From Bog-159 sp049514955 (lineage in GTDB: Bacteria > Acidobacteriota > Terriglobia > Bryobacterales > Bryobacteraceae), in contig JBEKUO010000226.1 in NCBI GenBank assembly GCA_049514955.1, positions 1-10,164 on the forward strand: 10,164 nucleotides of DNA, written 5' to 3'. A program made the translations under genes and the position numbers. Shown here piece by piece: positions 1 to 6,252 of this stretch. Numbering within the stretch: the first letter of the stretch is position 1; every line of letters starts with the position of its first letter. The notes under the pieces were generated by a model. The model searched no databases. It saw only the letters and a program-made list of their open reading frames with translations, and was not told the origin of the DNA.

Positions 1-375
1 ATGGTCGAACAGGGCGTCGAGCGCGGCGCGAATCGTACGGCCGGTGTAGAGCACGTCATCCATCAGGATGATGTCTTTGCCTTGCACGGAAAACGGAATT
101 TCGGTGGCGCTGACCACGGGCTTGATATCCACGGTGGTGAGATCGTCACGGTAGAGATTGATGTCCAGGATACCCACGGGAACGCTACGCCGTTCGAGCG
201 ACTCGATCTTGCGCGCGAGGCGTTGCGCCAGCGGGACTCCGCGGCGGCGAATACCGATGAAGGCCAAACGGTCGAGATCCGGGTTCTTTTCCAGGATCTC
301 GTGGGCCAGGCGCACCAGCGTGCGGTCGATCTCCGAAGCGCTCATCAACTGGCCTTTGACGCGGGTTTGAGGCAT
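1..375 (-). CDS. pyrR: PyrR, pyr operon regulator / uracil phosphoribosyltransferase (3' end outside window)
   Basis: The minus strand is open from ATG at 375 to the window edge and gives 125 residues. Residues 102-114 read DIILMDDVLYTGR, followed by TIRAALDAL; this is the PRPP-binding loop of type I phosphoribosyltransferases in the form typical of PyrR. The N-terminal part (MSASEIDRTLVRLAHEIL), the block FIGIRRRGVPLAQRLA (about 39-54) and DINLYRDDLT (71-80) are also characteristic. PyrR proteins are usually about 180 residues, so roughly 55 C-terminal residues are missing. Known family role: a cytosolic UMP/UTP-responsive RNA-binding attenuator of pyr genes, with uracil phosphoribosyltransferase activity in many members. 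In many bacteria pyrB and pyrC follow, which would lie left of this window (inference). I found neither a convincing Shine-Dalgarno nor a PyrR-binding hairpin in the 150 bases upstream, so its own control is unclear. Confidence 0.95.
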   Translation of the reverse strand, partial: MPQTRVKGQLMSASEIDRTLVRLAHEILEKNPDLDRLAFIGIRRRGVPLAQRLARKIESLERRSVPVGILDINLYRDDLTTVDIKPVVSATEIPFSVQGKDIILMDDVLYTGRTIRAALDALFDH

Positions 376-532
376 GGTTTGGTAAGCAACAGCGTAGCAT
401 AGGGAGGCGGCGCGGTTATCGCGGCGGTCGGCGCGGAGCCAGACCGGGCATTTAAGGGAATTTTCCTAGGAACGGTTCCGCTGCGCCGCACGGAGCGGGC
501 ACAGCGGAGCTTGGCGATGCCGTCATATTGTT

Positions 533-840
533 GCGCTGGAATAGCAGTTGATCTCGCAATTTAAGGGTGATTTCTTCGAAATCCGGTGTGATCCACGTGG
601 AATCTTCTTTCTGTTCCTGCCGTGTATTACTCGACTGTAAAGGAGCCCGCCGAGGTGGAGCTGCCGTTGGCCGTGGTCACCGTAATCGGGCCGGTGGTGG
701 CGCCGGACGGCACGGTGACCGAGACGTAGTTGCCGCTGATGTTGCTGAAAGTGGTGGCGGGCGTGCCGTTGAAGCTGACGCCCGTGGCCCCCAGGAGGAA
801 CTCGCCGTAGACGGTGACGACCGCGCCGGGTGCGCCGCTG
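533..840 (-). repeat. Direct repeat copy 1: TIG-domain tail plus 3' flank
   Basis: This block covers the end of the repeat/TIG gene (627 onward) and about 95 bases beyond its stop. It matches 2139-2413 in the same orientation. The last 63 codons differ at 8 residues between the copies. The similarity continues past the stop codon into non-coding sequence down to about 533, where both copies share a GCGCTG...CAGTT...ATCTCGCAA pattern. Copy 1 carries 30 bases (560-589) that copy 2 lacks. These include a perfect 6-bp hairpin, GATTTC-TTC-GAAATC, at 569-583. Copy 1 is the intact one. Confidence 0.85.
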
Positions 841-1997
841 GTGGGGAGCACACCGGTGACCTTGGGCTTGGGCGGGGGCAGGCCGAGATCCCACACCCAA
901 GCCGAGCCGTTGCCGGGCCCGCTGTTTTCGGCCGTGCCGTAGAATTTACCGTCGGTCCCAATGGTCAGCCAGCACTGGCAAGACCCGATGTTCAGCGTGC
1001 TCAGGACCTGCAGAAGGGTAAACTGGCCCGAGGGTGTGATTTGGAAGAGGGAGCTGTATCCACCCTGGCCGCCCTTGCCCTGCGCCACGCCGTATAGGTT
1101 CCCGTCGGTTCCCTCGATAAGGAACGTGGGGGCGCCGCTCGGCAGGGTGCTGAATTCATATAGGTTGGTTAGGGTGCCGTCAAGTGTGAGCTCGAAGATT
1201 GCGCCGGCCCGTTGGCTTCCGCCAAGTGCAGCGGTGCCGTAGAGGTTGCCATTGCCGGCCTGCACGAGAGTTTCTTCGAAAGACCCAGGGCCGGCATTGC
1301 TCCGCCCGTCGGGATAGGAGGCCAGGACCGCAAACTTGCCGCCTGGCGTGAGGCGATAGACCATGGCCCTGGTGCTTGACGGGGGGATCTGCGTGCCGAT
1401 GCCCGAAATACCGTAGAAGTTCCCGTCGGATGCGAGGATCGGCAGGCCGTACGGAGTACCTTCGTCCTTCGTGAAGGTGTGGAGAACGGTAACTGCCCCG
1501 CTGAGAGCAATCTCGACGAACGCGCTGCCTTTGTTAATATCCCACTCGGTGCCGTACATTTTGCCCGTCGGCAGTTGCACCGCAGGTATGGGCGCCACGG
1601 GCAGCACCTGTGGGTACGTCTTCAGGTTGCCCGTGGCATTGAAGCTGTAGTTAACGGGGAGCGAGCCGCTGGCGTTGATCTCGGCGCCGTAGATCCTCCC
1701 GTTTAGCGCCTGAAGGATATGCGGACCGGGGGCGGACGGGTGTGGAAAAGCGAAGAGCGGCGTAACGACGCCTTGGCTGGTGAGCTGGAAGGCTGTCGCC
1801 TGGCTCACTGCGATGCCGGCGAACGTGCCCGGGGTAACTTCGATGAGTTGCCCGGGAGCACTGTACCCCTGGCCGCCGAAGCCGGCGAGCAGGGTGATTG
1901 TGCCGGGGTTGACCTTGGGGCCGCTTTGGGGGCGGCCCGAGGGCAGCGAGCACAGGACGAGTGCGAGCGCGAACACGAAAATGCGTGTTGTGGTCAT
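627..1997 (-). CDS. Exported Gloeo/Verruco-repeat (TIGR03803-like) protein with C-terminal IPT/TIG domain
   Basis: The protein has 456 residues when started at ATG 1997. That start gives a clean signal peptide (MTTTRIFVFALALVLCSLPS, then GRPQS) and has AAAGGTGG three bases upstream. An in-frame ATG at 2048 would add 17 charged residues ahead of the signal and is less likely. The body is built from repeats with the core DGNLYG or DGNFYG, followed by a segment such as GAIFELTLDGTLTNLYEF; this is the pattern of the TIGR03803 (Gloeo/Verruco) repeat, probably a beta-propeller. A proline linker (LPPPKPKV) leads to an IPT/TIG immunoglobulin-like domain at about 378-456. Likely location is extracellular or cell-surface. 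Such proteins are numerous in Acidobacteria and Verrucomicrobia, but their ligands are generally unknown. A promoter fits at 2069-2097. The gene's tail is duplicated upstream at 2201-2421. Confidence 0.85.
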   Translation of the reverse strand: MTTTRIFVFALALVLCSLPSGRPQSGPKVNPGTITLLAGFGGQGYSAPGQLIEVTPGTFAGIAVSQATAFQLTSQGVVTPLFAFPHPSAPGPHILQALNGRIYGAEINASGSLPVNYSFNATGNLKTYPQVLPVAPIPAVQLPTGKMYGTEWDINKGSAFVEIALSGAVTVLHTFTKDEGTPYGLPILASDGNFYGISGIGTQIPPSSTRAMVYRLTPGGKFAVLASYPDGRSNAGPGSFEETLVQAGNGNLYGTAALGGSQRAGAIFELTLDGTLTNLYEFSTLPSGAPTFLIEGTDGNLYGVAQGKGGQGGYSSLFQITPSGQFTLLQVLSTLNIGSCQCWLTIGTDGKFYGTAENSGPGNGSAWVWDLGLPPPKPKVTGVLPTSGAPGAVVTVYGEFLLGATGVSFNGTPATTFSNISGNYVSVTVPSGATTGPITVTTANGSSTSAGSFTVE

Positions 1998-2068
1998 TTG
2001 CCACCTTTGCTTTCGCCTTAGTTGCTCGTAAGCCCCAAAACTTGGCAATGCAGGCGACCTTGCGGTTA

Positions 2069-2097
2069 ATCGTAGGTCATGCAGGGATAACTGTCAA
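2069..2097 (-). promoter_or_regulatory. Sigma70-like promoter for the repeat/TIG gene
   Basis: On the minus strand a perfect -35 box TTGACA (2097-2092) is followed after exactly 17 bases by TACGAT (2074-2069), which matches 4 of 6 positions of the consensus -10 including the key TA and final T. Initiation would fall near 2062, giving a leader of about 65 bases before ATG 1997. The promoter lies between the intact gene and the decayed duplicate, so it would serve only the intact gene. It is a motif call only. Confidence 0.5.
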
Positions 2098-2138
2098 GGC
2101 GCTGGATTGGTTGCGCGTTGTTATCTCAGTAGTACAGG

Positions 2139-2413
2139 GCGCTGAAACAGTTAATCTCGCAAGATCCACATGGTATCTTCCTTTCTGTCCCTGCCTTGTG
2201 TTACTCGACTGTAAAGGAGCCCGCCGAGGTGGAGCTGCCGTTGGCGGTGGTCACCGTGATCGGGCCGGTGGCGGCGCCGGCCGGCACGGTGACCGAGACG
2301 CAGTTGCCGCTGATGTTGCTGGACATAGTGGCGGGCCTGCCGTTGAAGCTGACGCCCGTGGCTCCCAGGAGGAAATCACCGTTGACGGTGACGCCGCGCC
2401 GGGTGCGCTGCTC
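2139..2413 (-). repeat. Direct repeat copy 2: degenerate TIG tail plus 3' flank
   Basis: This is the partner of 533-840 in the same orientation. Homology starts in non-coding sequence near 2139, crosses the stop codon at 2203-2201 and ends near 2413, where the sequence changes to that of a decayed antitoxin gene. Relative to copy 1 it lacks 30 bases in the flank and one base near 2393. The arrangement suggests that a tandem paralogue once stood upstream of the intact gene and lost everything except its 3' end. Confidence 0.85.
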
Positions 2414-2421
2414 AGAGCCGA
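2201..2421 (-). pseudogene. 3' fragment of a TIG-domain gene, frameshifted
   Basis: Reading leftward to the stop at 2203-2201, the fragment encodes VTVNGDFLLGATGVSFNGRP and continues to the ending SAGSFTVE. It matches the last 63 residues of the intact neighbour at 55 positions. A single-base deletion near 2393 (GTGACGCCGCG here against GTGACGACCGCG in the intact copy) moves the preceding SSAPGA segment, equivalent to TSGAPGA in the intact protein, into another frame. No signal peptide, repeat body or start codon belongs to it. It is a remnant of a tandem paralogue and should not be annotated as a working gene. Confidence 0.8.
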
Positions 2422-2424
2422 GAT

Positions 2425-2616
2425 CTTCCGCTGACTGACGCCGACAAGCGCGCCGCGTTGGCCTGAGGCAAGCGCCGCAGTTCGGGAGTCTGGTTGATGG
2501 CGAACGCGAGCCGGACTCGGTCTGCCGCTCTTCGGCATCGGGGAAGCCGGGTTCGGCAAATACATTGCCTGAACTCGGGTCACCGCCGGTTTTCTGTCAC
2601 GCTCTTGCTTTGCCAT
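2425..2616 (-). pseudogene. Decayed Xre/HigA-type antitoxin (helix-turn-helix) gene
   Basis: ATG at 2616 is preceded by a good ribosome site (CGAGGAACGAA). Following the minus strand with frame changes gives four collinear pieces: MAKQERDRKPAVTR; then SSGNVFAEPGFPDAEERQTE in a second frame; then LAFAINQTPELRRLPQANAA in a third; then LVGVSQRKISAL back in the first. Together they reproduce the familiar N-terminus (GNVFADLGFPDAEE-like) and helix-turn-helix (AAxLLGVxQPKISAL-like) of small Xre-family antitoxins of the HTH_37/HigA kind, whose partners are usually RelE/HigB-type toxins. At least two frameshifts are needed, and the C-terminal third is replaced by the TIG fragment at about 2420. No toxin gene can be recognised in 2617-2750. 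The family assignment rests on remembered motifs and the collinearity of the pieces. Confidence 0.65.
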
Positions 2617-2750
2617 TTCGTTCCTCGTGAAGTTTTTGGAACACCGCTGAAAGGTTCAGTGCTGTGGCGGCATTCCCACTGTGACACATGCACTTTGTGC
2701 CGGCAGCGGTGTCTAACTCGGCACAGAGTGGAATCGGATGAGGCCATACC

Positions 2751-3770
2751 ATGTCGAACAAATCGGTTTTCCGCTACGCTTTGCTACTCGGTTTCGCCTC
2801 GCTGGCTGCAAGGCCAGCGGACGACTTTCGCATCTCCGGACCCTACACGCATGACAATCTCACGATCTTTCTGATCTACGGCAGCGGGAATGGATCGGGC
2901 AGGAAGCTTATCACCCTGCAGGAGGCCATGGACCAAAAGAAAGTCGCTGTTTACGAAACCGGCAACGTGAATGAGTTGTCGATTGAGAATCTATCCTCCG
3001 AAGATGTATACATCCAGGCGGGAGACATCGTGAAAGGGGGACAGCAGGATCGCGTCTTTCCCGACGATTTCATACTGACTCCGAAATCCGGCAAGCTTCC
3101 CATTGCATCGTTCTGCGTGGAACACGGTCGCTGGAGCAAACGCGGTGGGGAAGACGCCCGCCAGTTCGGCGGATCGAGCCAGGCGGTTGCCGGTAAGTCC
3201 CTCAAAATGGCGGTACGGAACGAGCGGGATCAGAGCCAGGTTTGGGCCGAGGTAGCGAAGACGCAGCAGAGCCTCGCTATGGCCAGCAACCTCAGCGTTG
3301 GGGCTGGCGGCAGGCCCGCGGCGCTGGCGCCCGCTTCTCCGACAAGCATGCAGTTGGCCCTGGAAAACAAGAAGGTGGTAGAGGAGACTGACGCCTATAT
3401 CCAGAAGCTATCCAAGATAGTGGAAGGGAAGAAGGACGTCGTGGGCTACGCCTTCGCGATCAACGGAAAGGTGGATAGCGCGGATGTCTATTCCTCGACT
3501 GACTTGTTCCAGAAAATGTGGCCGAAACTGCTAAAGGCGAGCGCCGTCGAAGCGCTGGCCGAACGGTCGAAGGTGAAGGCATCTCCGCTGGTGGATCCCT
3601 CGGCCGTTCGCCGCGCCATGGCTGAAGCCGAGCATGGCCGCGAGACTTCGAAGGAGGCAGCCGGCCGTCTCTTGGTGGTGAAGAAAGAATCTGACGCAGT
3701 GTTACTGTTTGAAGCGCGCGGGACTAATCCGGGCGCAGGGTGGATACATAAGAGTTACATCGTTAAGTAA
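2751..3770 (+). CDS. Exported ARPP-1-domain protein
   Basis: The protein has 339 residues. ATG 2751 has GAGG eight bases upstream and begins a signal-like segment (about residues 7-20, hydrophobic, ending AARPADD), so export is likely. Residues 73-130 carry the recognisable core NELSIENLSSEDVYIQAGD, then KGGQQDRVFPDDFIL and PIASFCVEHGRW. This is the pattern of the ARPP-1 domain, in which a surface-exposed 'needs this, holds that' core precedes a C/S-V-E-x-G-R-W motif. Residues about 160-270 (QSQVWAEVAK... VVGYAFAINGKVDSADVY... MWPKLLKASAVEAL) fit the second half of the domain. The molecular activity of ARPP-1 is not established to my knowledge. The gene stands alone between a pseudogene region and a convergent peptidase gene. 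Its final 13 codons, including the stop, lie in the first unit of an 85-bp tandem repeat. Confidence 0.8.
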   Translation: MSNKSVFRYALLLGFASLAARPADDFRISGPYTHDNLTIFLIYGSGNGSGRKLITLQEAMDQKKVAVYETGNVNELSIENLSSEDVYIQAGDIVKGGQQDRVFPDDFILTPKSGKLPIASFCVEHGRWSKRGGEDARQFGGSSQAVAGKSLKMAVRNERDQSQVWAEVAKTQQSLAMASNLSVGAGGRPAALAPASPTSMQLALENKKVVEETDAYIQKLSKIVEGKKDVVGYAFAINGKVDSADVYSSTDLFQKMWPKLLKASAVEALAERSKVKASPLVDPSAVRRAMAEAEHGRETSKEAAGRLLVVKKESDAVLLFEARGTNPGAGWIHKSYIVK

Positions 3771-3900
3771 AGCACGGCTCACTTGGGTTGACAGGCGAAA
3801 GCGCCTGTCCCACCCGGGCGCAGGGTGGATACATAAGAATTACATCGTCAGGTGAAGCAGGGCTCACTTGGGTTGACAGGCGAAAGCGCCTGTCCCACCC
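3731..3900 (+). repeat. 85-bp tandem direct repeat, two units, overlapping the 3' end of the ARPP-1 gene
   Basis: Unit 1 is 3731-3815 and unit 2 is 3816-3900. They differ at 5 of 85 positions with no gaps. Each unit contains the last codons of the preceding gene, its stop, a short spacer and a 7-bp hairpin ACAGGCG-AAAG-CGCCTGT (3791-3808 and 3876-3893). Unit 1 encodes ...GAGWIHKSYIVK then TAA. Unit 2 would encode GAGWIHKNYIVR then TGA but is not reached by translation. This is a recent local duplication of the gene tail together with its palindrome. Confidence 0.9.
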
Positions 3901-3953
3901 GCTTGGGGCAGGCTTTGCAGGCAGGGTGGGGCAGGCGCTTTCGCCTGCCAACC
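3871..3953. repeat. Inverted pair of REP-like palindromic elements
   Basis: The 30 bases at 3871-3900 are repeated as their reverse complement at 3924-3953 with only two differences. Each arm contains its own hairpin: ACAGGCG-AAAG-CGCCTGT at 3876-3893, and the 8-bp stem GGCAGGCG-CTTT-CGCCTGCC at 3930-3949. The two differences pair with each other (A-T in one arm, G-C in the other), so the stem is kept. The pair sits in the gap between two convergent genes, where it could act as a two-way transcript end or mRNA-stabilising structure. No T-run follows, so it is not a standard intrinsic terminator. A short degenerate piece of the same kind may lie at 3905-3922. Confidence 0.8.
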
Positions 3954-3982
3954 AATTCCTCTCACGGCTTCTCAATAGACAG

Positions 3983-6118
3983 CTACCGGAGCATCGCAAG
4001 AGTCTCCCGGATCAGCGCCGTATTGCGTGCCAGAGCCTCCGCCAGAATGCCGGCCTGGCGTTGAGACTCAGTCCAGTCGCGCTTCTCCATGGCTTCGGTA
4101 AGGCCGGGAAGTTCCAGGTGGCCGTAAGTGTAGCGAGCCGCATACAGCGTGTGCTTGAACCAGGGGCGCCCGGGAATGCCCTCAGGCTCGGCCCAATTCG
4201 ACTCCACCTGCATGATGTTGCGATTCACACGCTGCGCGAGCTGTGCATCGAGCGCGCCCTTTGCCAGTATGCCGGCCATCACGCGGTTCAACTCTTCGCC
4301 GGCGCCGCGGAAATCGGCGATGCGTTGTTGAAGCCCAGACAGGTCGACTTGCCCACGCGCCTCGCGCTTCGCGGCCAGTTCGGCTGCGAACCGCGCGATG
4401 TCGCGTCCGTACGCCGCAAAATCGAATGGCAGAATCTCGGCGCCGGCCAGCCGCAGCGCCAGCGTGCCCCAATACTGCGTCATCAGGGTGTGATAGCGAT
4501 AGCCCGGATCGCCGAAGTGATTCATCCAGAAGAAGTCGTCATAAGCCGAGTGATAGACACCGTAAGGCCCGTCAAACTGCAGCTCCGCCGTGGGGCGGCA
4601 CAAATGGTTGAGAAAGACCGTGAAGTCGGAGCCGCTACCGATGCGGGTTTCGACGAGGTTGTCGTCCGTCACCGGGGGTGTGTCCTTTTCGGCGACGCGT
4701 GCGGCCACCGCGGATGCGCGCCACTCCTGGTACAGGCTTCCGCCAGACGGGGCTGGGACCTCCCGGCTCACTTCGACCAGCAGAGGCGCCAGCGAGCCGA
4801 TGGCGCTGGGATGGAACTCGGGACCCGAGGTCGATGAGTCGACGTTGAGGTAAGCGACCAGCTTCTGCTTCAGCTCGTCGCCGAATTCTTCTCCCCATTC
4901 GGTCGACCCCGTGAGCCCGACCTCCTCACCGTCCCAACTGGCGACGATGAGCGTGCGCTTCGGCCGGAAGCCTTCCGCCAGCAACTTGCCAAGCGCGCGC
5001 GTGACTTCCACCATCGACGCCGTACCGCTCGAAGGATCGACGCCGCCAAACTCCCAGGCGTCCCGGTGATTGCCCAGCAGAATCCATTCGTCGGGTAACT
5101 CACTGCCGCGGATGCGCGCGTCGACCACATAGTTAGGCATGGGCCGGGTGTCCATGTCTACTTTCATGTGCACGCGAACGGCGCCTCCGCCGAGGCGGTA
5201 TCGAATGGGCAGACCGCCCTGCCATGCCTTTGGCGCCACGGGACCATCCATGCGCGCGAGCAGAGGCTTGGCATCGCGCCAGGACATGGCCACCGCCATG
5301 ATCTTCGGCAGCGAGACGGCTTCTTCCATCGGAATCCGGCGGGCGCCATCCACGGAGGCCCAGCCAGGCGTTAGCGGATCGCCGGGAACCAGGAAATCGT
5401 AGGTGATGGAGCCGCGTTGAATGTGGCTCTCCGGGCCCCAGGGGCCGTCGGGAAAGACTTTGCCGCGCTTGTAACCGTCTTCTGCCGGATCGGAATAGAT
5501 TAGCAGTCCGGCGGCGCCCTCGCGCTGCGCGGTGAGAGCCTTGAATCCGCGATAGCTGTAAGGATTCGAATAGCGCACCAGCACGATCTTGCCTTTGACG
5601 CTGATGTGGTGGCGGCGCAGTTCGTCGTAGTCCTCGGGATTGCCGCTATGTGCGTAGATGAGCGGCGCGGTCGCTTCTCCGGAAGCCGACATGGAAAGAT
5701 AGCCGCCGCGAATGGCCGGGTTCTTTGTATCGGGATCGGCGTCGTAAGGATCTTCGCGCAGCGACGCGCGATACGCCACGGGCGCCACCATCTCGACGGC
5801 GATGGACCGGGGCAGGGAAGTCAGCACATCGTAGCGATGTATGCATATATCCTCCAGACCCTGCTGCTTCCACAGGTCGGCCACGTAAAGCGCGAGTTGG
5901 TGATTGCGCTCCGATCCGGCGGGGTGCGGCTCCGCCGTGAAATAGCGATGTTGCTTCTTTTCCTCTTCCGGCGAAGGAATGGCGCGGAACCGCTCCTCGA
6001 TAGCCTGCTCATTACGGGCGTGCTCCTGCGAGTAGCCGGTCATGCGCGGAGTGGGGTTCTGGCCATGCAGGGTGACGGCGATGAGGCAGGAGCAGGCAGC
6101 GATTGAGCGACAGAGCAT
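3983..6118 (-). CDS. Exported M28-family zinc peptidase, glutamate carboxypeptidase II-like
   Basis: The protein has 711 residues from ATG 6118. That start begins a signal peptide (MLCRSIAACSCLIAVTLHGQ); an in-frame ATG at 6178 would add 20 residues before it. Neither start has a clear ribosome site. The order is an N-terminal strand region, a PA-type insert (about 140-310), the M28 catalytic domain and a C-terminal helical transferrin-receptor-like dimerisation domain. All zinc ligands of human GCPII have equivalents with nearly the same spacing: H351 and D361 (GNHRDAWEFGGVDPSSG), E398 as catalytic base and E399 (SWDGEEVGLTGS), D427 (YLNVDSS) and H523 (GVYHSAYDD). It should therefore be an active aminopeptidase or carboxypeptidase-type enzyme in the periplasm or outside the cell. 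The two arginines that grip the substrate glutamate in GCPII (R534 and R536) appear as T510 and E512, so the substrate probably differs. The upstream neighbour on the same strand ends 134 bases away. Confidence 0.92.
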   Translation of the reverse strand: MLCRSIAACSCLIAVTLHGQNPTPRMTGYSQEHARNEQAIEERFRAIPSPEEEKKQHRYFTAEPHPAGSERNHQLALYVADLWKQQGLEDICIHRYDVLTSLPRSIAVEMVAPVAYRASLREDPYDADPDTKNPAIRGGYLSMSASGEATAPLIYAHSGNPEDYDELRRHHISVKGKIVLVRYSNPYSYRGFKALTAQREGAAGLLIYSDPAEDGYKRGKVFPDGPWGPESHIQRGSITYDFLVPGDPLTPGWASVDGARRIPMEEAVSLPKIMAVAMSWRDAKPLLARMDGPVAPKAWQGGLPIRYRLGGGAVRVHMKVDMDTRPMPNYVVDARIRGSELPDEWILLGNHRDAWEFGGVDPSSGTASMVEVTRALGKLLAEGFRPKRTLIVASWDGEEVGLTGSTEWGEEFGDELKQKLVAYLNVDSSTSGPEFHPSAIGSLAPLLVEVSREVPAPSGGSLYQEWRASAVAARVAEKDTPPVTDDNLVETRIGSGSDFTVFLNHLCRPTAELQFDGPYGVYHSAYDDFFWMNHFGDPGYRYHTLMTQYWGTLALRLAGAEILPFDFAAYGRDIARFAAELAAKREARGQVDLSGLQQRIADFRGAGEELNRVMAGILAKGALDAQLAQRVNRNIMQVESNWAEPEGIPGRPWFKHTLYAARYTYGHLELPGLTEAMEKRDWTESQRQAGILAEALARNTALIRETLAMLR

Positions 6119-6252
6119 GGTCAAGTATTGCAGAGAAGGCACGGCGCAGGCGCTCCGCCCCACGGCCGCCGCGACCATCCGCCTGAGATTCGTTTGCAGC
6201 GCCGCCGGGGGGGTACGGAAGTGCGAAGCCAGACGCCTGAGTTCGCCGGTTT

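Noticed and set aside
1..402. Plus-strand open frame of 133 codons starting at the first base
   Set aside because: It is the antisense of pyrR, whose minus-strand translation is clearly PyrR with an intact PRPP loop.
376..560. PyrR-binding attenuator or promoter upstream of pyrR
   Set aside because: I looked for the conserved PyrR RNA-loop sequence and a terminator/antiterminator pair on the minus strand and did not find them. Small palindromes such as GGAACGGTTCC (469-479) are too short to support a claim.
2251..2616. Minus-strand open frame of 121 codons as one gene
   Set aside because: Only its first and last antitoxin pieces make sense in this frame; the middle belongs to other frames, and the left part is an out-of-frame reading of the TIG fragment. 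It is better described as two joined remnants.
2617..2750. Possible HigB-type toxin upstream of the antitoxin remnant
   Set aside because: An FQK-like string precedes the antitoxin start, but no frame or frame combination gives a recognisable toxin. The evidence is too thin.
3791..3893. Intrinsic terminators at the ACAGGCG...CGCCTGT hairpins
   Set aside because: No T-run follows on either strand, and the hairpin is duplicated and repeated in inverted form, which fits a palindromic repeat better.
3731..3953. CRISPR array
   Set aside because: Two long near-identical tandem units plus one inverted copy do not give short repeats with unique spacers, and no cas gene is present.
3788..4837. Plus-strand open frame of 349 codons over the repeats and the peptidase 3' half
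   Set aside because: It starts inside the palindromic repeats and then runs antisense to the M28 peptidase; no protein-like pattern.
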